Assembly: GCF_004027225.2 (NCBI RefSeq)
Contig: NC_044288.2
Location: 5,197,719 to 5,261,718 of the forward strand
DNA: 64,000 nt
Direction: 5' to 3'
Source of the DNA: Strigops habroptila
Lineage: Eukaryota > Chordata > Aves > Psittaciformes > Psittacidae
The position numbers were made by a program, and so were the translations under genes. Shown here piece after piece: positions 1 to 11,392 of the stretch. The notes beneath the pieces are model-generated. The model was not told the DNA's origin. It was given only the letters and a program-made list of their open reading frames with translations, and did no database searches. How positions within the stretch are numbered: position 1 is the first letter of the stretch; each line of letters begins with the position of its first letter.

Positions 1-86
1 AGGTGTCCCTGCCCATGGCAGGGGGTTGGAACTGGATGAGCTTTAAGATCCCTTCCACCACAAACCATTCTAGGATTCTATGATTC
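1..86 (+). mobile_element. CR1 LINE 3' fragment
   Basis: CR1 3' end in sense orientation (GTCCCTGCCCATGGCAGGGG, then GGAACTGGATGAGCTTTAAG) ending in TTCTATGATTC. Cut by the window edge. Confidence 0.85.
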
Positions 87-104
87 AGCTGTGCAGGCTG
101 CTGG

Positions 105-206
105 GCCATCTAGTCTAGGTCATGCTTTGCCTAGATAGGTTGGACCAGGTGATCCTTGAGGTCCCTTCCAACCGGGGATTCCATAATTCTATAATTCTGT
201 GATTCA
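105..206 (+). mobile_element. CR1-like LINE 3' fragment, diverged subfamily
   Basis: TTGGACCAGGTGATCCTTGA, then GGTCCCTTCCAACC and an ATTCTATAATTCTGTGATTC tail. It lies just after another CR1 end in the same orientation. The same type recurs at 54955-55076. Confidence 0.75.
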
Positions 207-228
207 TTCTTATTTAAATGATGGGTAT

Positions 229-281
229 CATCCAGTTCCAACCCCCCTGCCATGGGCATGGGTCCCTTCCACTAGACCAGG
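229..281 (-). mobile_element. CR1 fragment, short
   Basis: ATCCAGTTCCAACC and CCATGGGCATGGGTCCCTTC followed by CACTAGACCAGG, the complement of the CR1 3' end. Confidence 0.7.
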
Positions 282-3200
282 CTTCAGTCTGCCCTGGGTT
301 CATTCTGGCAATGTCTGTGTGAAGGACTTTGGGGCTTTACAAGGCAAGCTGGCGTGGCTGCTCCTCTGGAAACGTGGGGATAAGATGAAAGGCGCAAGTC
401 ACACTAATGAGAAGAAAGCAGTCTTTGCTAATGGGAACTGCTCGTGATACAAAATGTAGTGCACACTTGACACTGCGTTAGGCAAGAAATGGCTTTTCTG
501 ATCTACTGCGGGATTCGTCAGTGATCTGCTGAAAAATGAAGGACACCGGACTGCAAGTTCACTGTGCTCATCAGCCTGAGCTGTCTTATTAATGGCTGTA
601 ACTGGCTGATGAATCTAACACTGTGTGTAGTATAATTATGCTTTATGGCAGCTTATAATTGTTTCTGTTAATGAGGAGACAAGCTTTGCGACAGCACAGT
701 CTGGGTTCTGTGGTGGCTCTTTGCTGCTGCTCTTTTCATAACCCATTTTCAGACTCACCCCCTGGTAATTCCATACAGGACTGTGCCCATGCAGAGGCCA
801 GGCTGCTCCCTTCACTTCTGCTGCCATGGATGGGCTCTCGGGTGCTGCAGGTCTCCTCTGCATCAGTTTGTCCTTCTCTCAAAGCTCTCCAGCGATGCCT
901 TTGCTGCCTGCCTGGGTTTATGTCTAACACAAATCGCCCTTGCAGTCACTTAAGCTTATAACTTCTTGTCCTAGCGCCAGTGAGCAGTGAGAACACTTCT
1001 CTCATAGCAGATTGTGCCTTGCTACAGATCTCAGGCATGTCAATAATATCTCTCCTGTGCTTGGTTTCTTGAATAATAGGGGAAGAAACGGGTAAGCAAA
1101 GCCTTCAAGATCATCCTGTCTGTTGTGAGTAGTACGTTTGAGGCCAAAAAACCACAGCTGTAAATAGCGTGAAATAGAGTAGTTTCTTCGTTGCTGCCAG
1201 CTATTACTTGGACATACACTTGGTCAACATTTTGAGCAAATTTAAAAGGAAGTCCTTGAGTTTTATTTTCCAAAGGGAAGTGCTACAACAGAGAAAGCAC
1301 TTGCTTTTTAAAAAACCCTATCTTTCCATCTGTGTCCTGTTGTACCTCCCCTTTAGTGCTTGCCTTGTTGCTTCTCAACATCATAAGCTGTGTGTAGGGA
1401 GAGAGATCATGCTGATGTTGGACCCATTCATTTTACACTCATCCATTGAGGCTGCCCTGACGCGTGCCTTTGCCTGGCTGTGGTAAACCCGACGGCAGCG
1501 TTTGTCTCTTCTTTTCCTTAGGAGAGGGAAATCAATGGATCCATTCCTGTGTCCACAGTGAGAGATGCAGGTAGAGAGGGGGCTGTGCTAAAAGCAAGAG
1601 CCCCAGTCTGCTTTGGCAAAGGAGTGTGTGCTTGGGTTTAGTTTCTGCTTTGGAAGCCAGCAGTGCACGGTTTGGGTGCCCGAGGGGCTGTGGGCAGCAG
1701 CAGTGCATGGCAGCACCCTCCTGCCTGCACTACGCTGCCAGGCTGTGCTGGTGCCTTTCCTCCAGCCAGTGAATTTGCAGACATCAGCTTTAAAACCAGA
1801 AAAAAAAGAAGCCCCAAAGCGGTGGCCTGGCCCTGAGAGCTCCTGACACCATCTTTCTCTTAATGACAGCAAGTTCTGAGCGAGGCTGCTGTCCTTGCAA
1901 GTCTCAAGGGCTGTGTGGCTGCCTTGCGCATCAGCAGCTCGCTACTGCGAGGGGCCGGCGGGCAGCGATGCTCCTGCTGAGGCTTGGTGGGATGTGTAAG
2001 AGCAGTATCTGGGTGCAAGCAAAGGCCGTGCTCCCTGTGATCTGGGGAGAACCTCTGGGGTGGAAGTATGTGTCCTTACACCAGCCTGAGTCCCTTCTGT
2101 TGTGGGAATCAGCTGCTTCATTTCCCTAATAGCAGAGAGGGAGGAAGGAAAGCGTGTGAAGACCATATGAGCTGGAGGTTTGCTGAGCAGCCTATCTCCT
2201 TCTGGAAGATGTTTTTGGAAATAGAGTGTGTGTGTGTGTTCTGTATGGTCAGGGCTTGCTCTTGCTGGGGAAAAGTTTGGGGCAGCGGTGGGAAATGGTA
2301 TTGGTAAGATGCTTTCCTCTGTGTTGCATGTGTCCCTTCAAGGCGTTATGTTACTACAGCGTCCTTAGATGGAAAATAAATAGTTCCATTGAAAGTTAGA
2401 GAAATTTAGACAATTAAATGACAGTATTTTGTCGTTTAGTGGTAAGATACCTCCTGAAGCCTAAGGCCTGCTTTCCTGTTTAAATACAAAAAAAGATGGA
2501 TCCAAATGTACAGCGCCTGGGGCTTTTGATTTGTTTCATCTTTTATAGGTTAGCTTACAAACCTGTATGTGCTTCTGGAGTTTATTTTATCTTCTGAGTG
2601 ATGCTTGAGTATTACGCATAATAAGTTTATTTTTCCTCCTGGGATTCTCTAAGTTGCACAAAGCACCAGATTTTACTCTCATCACTGATGCAGCCACCAG
2701 CATCCCACAGACAGACACGGCAGGGCCGGTGCTGATGTGCAGGTTTAGCAGCACTTGTCAGGGCTGGAGCTAGGCATGCCGTGGCTTCAAGGGGTAGTTG
2801 TGGGGTGGGAAATGGGGCTACACATCAAGTGGGGGCTGTGGGAGTAAATCCCTGCCTGTTGCTGAAGGAATAATCCTGGAGGAAATTCATACTTCGGTTT
2901 CCCTTCTGAATTATGGTTTGGCTTTCTCCTCTTGTGTCTGTGTTCTAGCAGGATGCGTCTGGAGCACCTTTGTGACCTGGGCAGGGTGGCAGTTGGAAGG
3001 CATGGAGAGCTTTGTACTAAATGAATTTGGAGCATCCACCTCCCCCCATCCATTAGCAGTAGCCTCCATAGCAGTCGTGATGTCTTCTGGTAGATGCTGC
3101 TTTCCATCAGTCATGTCTATGAAACCCCCATGTAAAATATGCTTTCTCTTCAGTCTCTTTTTGGAGTAATGATCAAGCTTGGAGATATTTATTATTCGGG

Positions 3201-6200
3201 ATTGCATATTATATTACTGTTTTACAGTGTGTCTGATATAATTATGGCTATGGAAATTGTGGCAGAGCCAGACACAAATTACTCGATGACACTTAATTTT
3301 AGAGCAAACTACTCAGAAAATTACAAGCAGCACAATTTATTTGCCAAATTCTTGTCAGGCTTAAGGTTATAGATACCTGGCTGCTAGATGGACATGCATG
3401 CATGCTAGATGGACATGGTTATTCTGTTGTAATACAGAGGAAGCATCTCTTGCCTGAGGCTAAGGGAGTTTGGGTGAGGAGAAGCACTTGGTAGGACCGG
3501 GTGTGTTGAGGATGCAGGTCAGTCAATCCTTCACAGGGAATCATTTGGGGAAGTGGACGAGACACCAGTAAATTGCAGTTGGCTCAGTGGATGTGCCTGC
3601 TCTAGTGTGTCCTTGAGGAACATTCCAGCATAAATAGCAATGAGGTTCTGCCATAGCACTGAATTCAAGCAAATGTGTTCTTTTATATATTTCAAGATTG
3701 TCTTAATATTCTTGGGTATTTAATTTTCTTTTGGGCTAAATCAGTGAATTTAATTTGCAGCTATTAAGAGCTCATTGTTGGAGATGCACAAAGATTTAGC
3801 CTCTGGACGTAGGTTTTCATTTCAGTGCTCTTCAAATCATTTAACAGGGGCAAAAATTATAGAGTAGCATTGTCCTAAAGGTTTCGGAGATGCTGGGAAT
3901 GTGCTGGACTGTCAGCTGCTGAGGGGTGTTATTGAAAGCCAATTACTAGAAGAAAAAAAGAAGTTAGCAGAAGACAAGCTGCTTTTGAATTCTCTTGAGT
4001 GGTGCAGCCCGAAATGCCCATCCTGGCAGGCAAGGAACCAAGGTAGGAAGAGCTGGAGACCCGATCCAGTGCCTGTATTGATTGCTCCTTCGCGCTGACT
4101 TTGTCCCTCTTGCTCAGGTGCGGAGATTGGACACGATTTCTTTCCCTTCCTCACCGTGGGGCTCTGTAACAGCATCGCTCTCTGCCTGCAAAGTATTGAT
4201 TACAGTTTTTGCAATAAGACAAGGCAAGATTGCAAACCCAGTGTGGAAAGGGAAGACAGGAGCCTCTCTATTACCCAAGGACATTTGTTGATGAGGCTCT
4301 TTGACCAGCTCAATACACCACTGAAACTATATTTTGTCGGTGTGTTTTGTACAAGGTGCCCTGTCTGGTTTTGGGCAACTTGTCCTTGTCCGCAGACATT
4401 CCCTGACAGACATCCTTCCAGGATATCCATTCCAATGCTGACCTTTCTGTTCCTCCTTGGGCCTGCTGCCCTGTCCCTCCTCCTGCTGTGCTGGCATGAA
4501 GCACCTCTCTTCTTAAGCGTTGATGAAATGTTTGGAACATAATAAATAGTGACTTGCTTGGCTTAATAATGGAATTAAGATAGATGGAGGCTGGATGTGC
4601 CAGCCTGGTCCGGGGAGGGGTCAGCAGTAGTGATAGCTCCCGAGAGACACATAGAGAACAACTTCATATTTTATAGGACTGATGATAACAGTGAGTTTGC
4701 AGGGACATGAAAAATGGATGTCGATGCAGTGCATGGCATGTGCTGTTTACTGGTGGCCTGTGGTGCTTGAAGGGGCTGGGTGGACCTTTAGTGTGCCTCC
4801 AGTTATGTTAATGACAGGCACAGACACATCTATTCTCTCTGCTGCTGGGGTAAGATGGGGACTGGTGTACCAGTATCTCAAGTAAAACTGGACTGTGTGT
4901 CGGAAGGAAGGACCACAGGGGTGGGGTGAGTGGGAAGGGGGATGCTCTGCATCCTGTCTCCGTTGGGCAGAGGACAGGGCAGACCTGCCTGTAGGGAATG
5001 GCCATTTCCAGTTTGGACACCGACTTATCTAAGACCCTTATAAGTATGATGTAGACCTTTGTCTTGTATGTTTTCCCCCCATCCTATTTTGATGGTTGCA
5101 ATGGCCAGTTTGACCATTGCTAGGTGAAGGTTGGATGCAAATCTAGGTGCTCCGAGTCTGTCCTTTGCCAGGAGGGTCTGTGGCTCTGCTGGGGTGCCTT
5201 GGCCCATGGATGCTGTAATGGTTCTCTCTGAGGCACCCGCTTGGTGTGGCTGTTAGTTTCCCTGAGCTGCTGTCTTTCCTAAACAGCGTTTTTATGAATG
5301 CCTACTTCAGCAGAGCGAATTAACACACATTAAAAGCAGATGAACTTTGTCAAATACAATTCCATGACAAAAAATGGAAAGGAATTGATTTTGGAAGACA
5401 ACCGAGTTGTAGTGTTAATTATAAATGACTGTATAGGCGTTCTGAGTGAAACTGCAGGCGTTATTGATTCACGCTGGCACGCACGCAGCTCTCCTCCTGT
5501 CTGCAGGAGTTCAGCAGCATGGGGAAGCTCAATAGTGCTAACGCAGACAGTGTCCTTCGTGGGGTTGGTTTTCCTTCCTTCGAAGCTATCTGCAAGGTTT
5601 GTGGGTCAACAAGCTGACCTGAGACAGTTTGAGGAGGGGAAAAACAAGGCAGAACCCATCAAAAGCATGAAGAATGGAAGCAGAGGAGGGTGAAAACAAA
5701 CCAACAACCTCTGATATGAAGAAAATGATACCAGACAGCAAGGAGGAATGAGTGTGGCTATGAGGGCATTGCTGGAGCTTGCTGCTGAGGCAGCAAATGC
5801 CTTCCACAGCCAGCGAGGATTTTGTCCTGCTGGTGCCCGGAGGAGCTGACCCAAGGCTGTGGTCTTCACTAGGCACTGATGCTAGTGTGAGTGTACTCAT
5901 GCAGAGCTGTGGCTGTGCTGTGCACCCTTTCCCATCCCCTCCACCCTGCAGCATGGTCACTGCTGGACCCTCTACCTGTGTAACACACATTTTTTCCAGC
6001 TATGGAGATGGGCAGGAAGTATGTTTGATGAGTTTTGCCTGATTTTCTGTTAACATCAACGTGAAGTTGTCTGAGTTAAGTAGCTTTATTCCTAAATCTG
6101 TGATACAAAGCAATTTCAGCCTAGTATTTAATCTTCCATCTGTGCTCGTTCTCTTAATATTTCCTGCTAAGCTTCAGTATTTACTTAGGTCTCAGCCCCT

Positions 6201-6321
6201 TCCTCGCTGCAAAATGATGAACTTTTTAATTAGAAGAGACTTGTAAGCTGCAGGAAATAGGTTTTTTGGTTTTACTGGACCCTGTGATCTGTCTGGAGCA
6301 GTGTTGCCCCAGACAAGGCCA

Positions 6322-6409
6322 GGTTGGAAGGCGCTTGGAGCAGCTTGGTCTGTTGGAAGGTGTCCCTCTATGTTGCAGGGGGTTGGAACTTTAAGGTCCC
6401 TTCAAGACC
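6322..6409 (+). mobile_element. CR1 LINE 3' fragment, degenerate
   Basis: GGTTGGAAGGCGCTTGGAGC, GGAAGGTGTCCCTCTATG and GGGGGTTGGAACTTTAAGGT; diverged copy without the terminal repeat. Confidence 0.7.
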
Positions 6410-8981
6410 GTGTATGGGAGTAGGAAAGTCCCATTGGACTCATTTGCCCTTGACATCTGCAGCATCTCCCCAGGATGCAGCCGCAGGTACGTGGTCCTCA
6501 GGCGAGCAGTCCCTGGGGTGGGTGGCAGAGGGGAAATACCCTTTCAACTTGGGATAGCACCTTGTCTCGCTCCCCATGGCTGTCTGCTCTTTTAGGGAAT
6601 GTTGTCTTTTCCCTGGGAGGCGAGTTGCTGCCAATGCAGTTACAGCCAGATGTGCTGCTTGGCTCTGCTCTCAGGAAGATTGCATGTGGAAGCTGCTGGT
6701 CCATGGGGAGGGGGATGCTCTCTGGACAGAAGCTTTGCATTGAGCTGAACTGCTCCATGGGAGAACGCTAGCAGGAGCAGCACCTGGCCAAGAGGCTGTG
6801 GAAATAGGATTCATTTGGTTAAAAGCCATTTTTTCCCTTTCCTATGTGTAAACCAACACGCAGAGCAAAGCTGTGAATCCATAAGGGTCAGCTTCAGTCT
6901 GGTTCTGCAGTCAATGTGCTGGCTGGACCTCCAGACACCTGAGTCTTGTTCTTGGTCTTGTTTGTCTTGGATGATTTTGTGCAAACCATGTGGTTGTTCT
7001 GTCCCAGTTTCCTGCGTGTCAGTGTGGTTAATGTTTCCAAAAAGAAAAGTTAACTTAGTTGCTGGAGAAACCCACCACTGCAACAGTTGACTGTCATAAG
7101 TGCACAAGGCAGAAGGCTGCTGACCAGCTGGTAAATACTGCCAGAGTGATGGATAACTTCATTTTACTGCTGCATGCAAAATCTTGGCCATGCTTCACTT
7201 GAACAGTGAACTGTGATCATCAACCCTGGTGCTTACACAGCCTGTGTCCTGCAGTCAGGTTGTCCCGCTTGATGCACTTAGTGAGTTACTTGTAATCACT
7301 GTTCATCGATTAACAAGATAAAGCTGTGCAAGCTCTGGTGCCCTTTTTGCTGATTAATCAGGCGTTTTTTACACCAAAACTTGAACACACAGCTAACTGT
7401 GGCTTAGGAAATATTAAGATCCTTGCTGGTGAAGGAGAAGCTTCAGCATCCTTGGAGCTGTGACTCTGAGTCCCTAGCTGGAGAGGAAGGTTATGCCTAG
7501 GAGCCACTGGAGGGAAAATCTAGTTGGCAGGCTTCATGGAGCTGTGAGATAGAGATGTCTGAACTGCTGGGGAGGGCAAATCGAAGCTGTCCCATGCCAG
7601 CTGAGTAGGAAACCATGCATTTTGCAACTCTGCATCCTCAGTTGCTCCTGCTCTCCCTATGGCACAGACTGGGTGTGAGAGAGGACGTTGCCTTCTCTTG
7701 ATAGAGCCATCTGCTCTTGTCTGAGGAGCTGTGCTGGATGAGTTGGTGAGAGAAAACCTTTCCCATGGGTGCATCACGCCAGGTAATCTGCCAAGCTGCA
7801 GCACAGATCAGTGCTGCTTGTTCTGCTACTGGTTTGCTCATGTGTGCATAGAGTGTTCTATTAAGGAGGGAATACGTGCTCTCTCTGTCAGTGAAACGAG
7901 TAAGGCATGCCTGGTGAACAGGGAGTAGCTTGTGTGGGCAGAAATGATGGAGCTGGAGAGAGGCAATTAATCTGTCTGACCCATCCTGCTGCTTCTCTTT
8001 GGCTCTAAGAGAACGGCTTATTGAATTTTATTATTTAATAATTAAGTTGCAGGAGTACCGGAGGACGAGGAGCAGGACAGAAAATAGCATAGGGGAAAAA
8101 AAAGAGAATTTCATTCTATAAATTGATGGCCTGATCTCTTGAGAGCTGTCACGTACCCACTGCAAAAATGAGCACTGCGAAATCACAGGGACACTGAAAC
8201 CAGCTGGGGACCAAGAAAAACACTTGTAGGATGAGGTGGAAGAGGGTGGGAGTTTATCTGAGAAAAGAAACGGAGATGCACACATGATGCATCACATGTG
8301 CTGGGGTGCTTTTGTTCTCCCCAAGTGTAAGATGCAGACAAGCAAGGAACAGAGTTAACAGCAAACCCACCGGCTCCTCGTGGGATGTGCTCATGCGGGG
8401 TCGTGGTGCCTGTGTTTCTGGGAACTGCAAATTGAGGTGTTTTGTACAGTTATTAACTCACATACCTTCTGATAGACACTTCTGTAAACTTCTAGCTGTT
8501 AGAAATCAGGGAGGAACAGCTCAAAAGATCCTTCTAACTGAAAAAAATTCCATTTCCTACAGCGAGATGTCAAATTTACGTGGCTGTCAGGTTCACCTTT
8601 AAATCCGAGGAATGGCAGCTGTACGCTCAGGATTTAGCGCCCAGGTCCCATCCAGTTTGTAAACAAGATTGATCTGTTGTGTTCTGCCTGACAAAGGGTG
8701 CGAGCAGGCATCGCGCACCAGCATCGAGGCTTTGATGCAGTAATGAGATGGGCTGCTCCGTGCAGGGAGGGATGAGCAGGAGCTGGAGCCGCAGCAGATG
8801 GAGACTGCAGTTATGTGCAGCACTGAAGCCCGTGAGCCCCTGTCCCATCCTGGCTCTGCTCTCAGGGTGCACATCTCCCCATGTCCTCCAGCTACAGGAA
8901 GATGGGCTGGTTCTGAGCCCTGGCTCTTGAACCTCTTGGGTCACCACTCTGCAGAGCCGGGAGGAAATGCTTGTGTTCAGG

Positions 8982-9216
8982 GAATCATAGAATCCCAGAC
9001 TGGTTTGTGTTGGAAGAGACCTTAAAGCTTATCTAATTCCACCCCCCTGCCACGGGCAGGGACACCTTCCACTAGAGCAGGTTGCTCCAAGCCCCTGTGT
9101 CCAACCTGGCCTTGAACACTGCCAGGGATGGGGCGGCCACAGCTTCTCTGGGCACCCTGTGCCAGCGCCTCAGCACCCTCACAGGGAAGAACTTCTTAAT
9201 GTCTAATCTAAATCAA
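8982..9216 (-). mobile_element. CR1 LINE 3' fragment
   Basis: Begins with the reversed tail AATCATAGAATCCC, then the complement of the CR1 end including TTGCTCCAAGCCCCTGTGTC and CTTGAACACTGCCAGGGATG. Confidence 0.92.
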
Positions 9217-10641
9217 CCTCAGATACAGGGAAGTATCTCTTTTTGTTATTTGGGCATGGCTGGAATGGGCCTGAGGAAGCCAAATCTGCTGCTTTCCACA
9301 GGCTTTGCTTGCGCTGGGTGACACAACAGCACAAGATCTTGTCTGGCAAAAGCAGGGCTTTTAGGCAGCTCTTGAAAGGTCTGTTATGTATGAAAAGGAA
9401 AAGTCTCTCCTGCGTGTGGCTGCTCTCAGCTCTGCCAAGCTGCTGTCTCTCATGTGCCAGCAGCCAGGGGATGAAAGGACCATTGGGAATGCAAACCTCG
9501 GCCACGATGCTGCAGTCCCTCCCCGTGTGTGACTGCACTCAATTCTAAGGGCTCTGTGGTAGGTGAAATAACCTCCCCTTAAATGCTCACCCATTTTCCA
9601 CATCTCAGGCAAGGATCCTCTCTGCCCTGTGCTGTGCCTGGTGCTTTGTCCTCAGATCACAGCTGTAGCTGCCAGTTTTATATCATGCTAAAAATTAATG
9701 AACCAGAGTGCACTGGCATAATCTGCTTGAAAAGGAAGAGTCTCAGCAGCCAGCTCCTTAAAAATGATAAGAGAGGGACTGTGTGAGTGGAGCTGCTCAT
9801 CGAGGAACTTTACAAGTGATTAAGTTTAAATATTCCGGGAGCTGATGAAGGGGTAGCAGACAGCAGCACCACAGCAAGAAGATGAAGAAGCCAAGCAAAA
9901 CATGAGATCCAGCTGAGACAAGCTCCTGCAGAGGGGCTGCCAGCCTGAGGGGACCCCTGCGCCAGCTCCAGTCCCTCTTGCTGGGGACACCAGCAGTGCC
10001 AGACATGCACACACACACAAAAGGCTGTTCCCTTTTCAGATATTTTAAGGTCAAACTGAAGCTGTTGCAAACTCCTTTATGGAGTTTTACAGCCTTTTTT
10101 GTTGGGTTTGTAAAGTGGTAAGTCTTTCATGCAGCTTCTGGGTGTCCTACTAGGAGTACGGCTTGGAGGCTGCATGCTAGTTGTAGTAAAGATCAAGCAA
10201 ATCCTTGTCCGGTGTGTGAGTTGTTTGTATATCAAAGGTACTTTTCAAAGGAAAAGGGAAGCTTGTGTGTGACCTGTAAAAGCGAATTTATACTGCTGCT
10301 CTTTAACTTCAGCACGTATCTGGCTGCCCACAGTGACTGCTTTATAATGCACAGTGATAGAGCTGTAGCTGCTGCTGACATGGCCTCATGACTTGGGTTT
10401 GTGTGTGAAGCTCTGGTAATGGATGAGGTCTCCAAGTTCTCTGTTTTCAATATCCCTGTCCTTTTGGGGTTGTTGCTGAGTCTTGCTGTGGCTCCAGTGT
10501 CATTTCTGCTTTGCTCACCTGACACCTAAACTTTAAGCCATGTGTTTTCCTCAGCCACCTCATCCCCCACATCCCTCCAGAACCTCCAGCTCCCTTCACT
10601 CTTTGCCCCAGCTAAGATTTCACCATTCCTCTAGCCTGGAA

Positions 10642-10868
10642 GTCATAGAACCATAGAATGGTTTGGGTTGGAAAGGACCTTAAGATCATCTACTTCCAAC
10701 CCCCTGCCATGGGCAGGGACACCTCACACTAAACTGTGTCACCCAAGACTCCGTCCAGCCTGGCCTTGAACACTGCCAGGGATGGAGCATTCCCAACTTC
10801 CTTGGGCAACCTGTTTCTCACCACCCTCACAGTAAAGAACTTCTTCATTATATCTAAGTCAGCCCAGA
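10642..10868 (-). mobile_element. CR1 LINE 3' fragment
   Basis: Starts TCATAGAACCATAGAATGGT, then GGGTTGGAAAGGACCTTAAG and later GAACACTGCCAGGGATGGAG; reversed CR1 end of a slightly different subfamily. Confidence 0.9.
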
Positions 10869-11065
10869 GCTGCAGCATCCAAATGTCTCTTCTGGGTCAA
10901 ACCAAAGGCACATCTCTCTTGGTGCAAGGATCATGCAGAGGCTGAGAGAAAGGAGCTTGGAGGGTTGTATTTACTGGCCAGTGGCAGGAAAAGGATGTAC
11001 CAGCATACAGGGAAATGCTGTCATCAAACTTGTCCCAAACTCACCTTGTGGTGTTCTTCTTTGTC

Positions 11066-11208
11066 CCATCCCTGGCAGTGTTCAAAGCTGGGTTGGATGG
11101 GGCTTGAAGCATCTCTAGTGGAAAGTGTCCCTGCCTGTGGCAGGGGGTTGGGGCTGGATGAGCATTAAGGTCCCTTCCAACCCAAACCAGTCTGGGATTC
11201 TATGATTC
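11066..11208 (+). mobile_element. CR1 LINE 3' fragment abutting EPHA10 exon
   Basis: From CCATCCCTGGCAGTGTTCAA to the ATTCTATGATTC tail. The tail ends 28 bp before the Cys-rich exon of EPHA10, leaving only a short pyrimidine tract. Confidence 0.9.
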
Positions 11209-11236
11209 CTGTAACTCCGTCTCTCTGTCTTTTCAG

Positions 11237-11392
11237 CTTGTCTTCCTGGATTCTACAAGCTTTCCCCCCGTCTCCCTCTCTGCTCTCCTTGCCCTGAGCA
11301 CAGCTTTACGCATGAGGAAGCCTCCACGTTCTGTTCGTGCCAGAAGAACTACTCCAGGTCTCCGTCAGACCCACCATCTGCCTCCTGCACAC
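11237..11392 (+). CDS. EPHA10: EPHA10 exon: Cys-rich/EGF-like region
   Basis: 156 nt, preceded by a polypyrimidine tract and CAG, followed by GTATGT. It encodes the tail of the Eph Cys-rich domain: it opens ACLPGFY and holds CSPCPEHSF and FCSCQKNY. 156 nt is the usual size of this exon in Eph genes. It enters with two bases of a split codon and leaves with one. A CR1 tail ends only 28 bp upstream. Confidence 0.95.

Larger units (their letters stand above)
1..11236 (+). other. EPHA10: Upstream EPHA10 intron (presumed) with CR1 fragments, no coding exon found
   Basis: The first exon seen is the Cys-rich exon at 11237, which starts in the middle of a codon, so this stretch is inferred to be the intron before it. 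An Eph ligand-binding-domain exon is usually about 660 nt. No open frame long enough to hold it is present here (the longest is 134 codons), so that exon should lie left of the window. The stretch holds CR1 pieces near 1-86, 105-206, 229-281, 6322-6409, 8982-9216, 10642-10868 and 11066-11208. Nothing else was recognised. Confidence 0.7.

Noticed and set aside
2227..2241. Short GT dinucleotide run
   Set aside because: Only about six units; too short to call as a microsatellite of interest.
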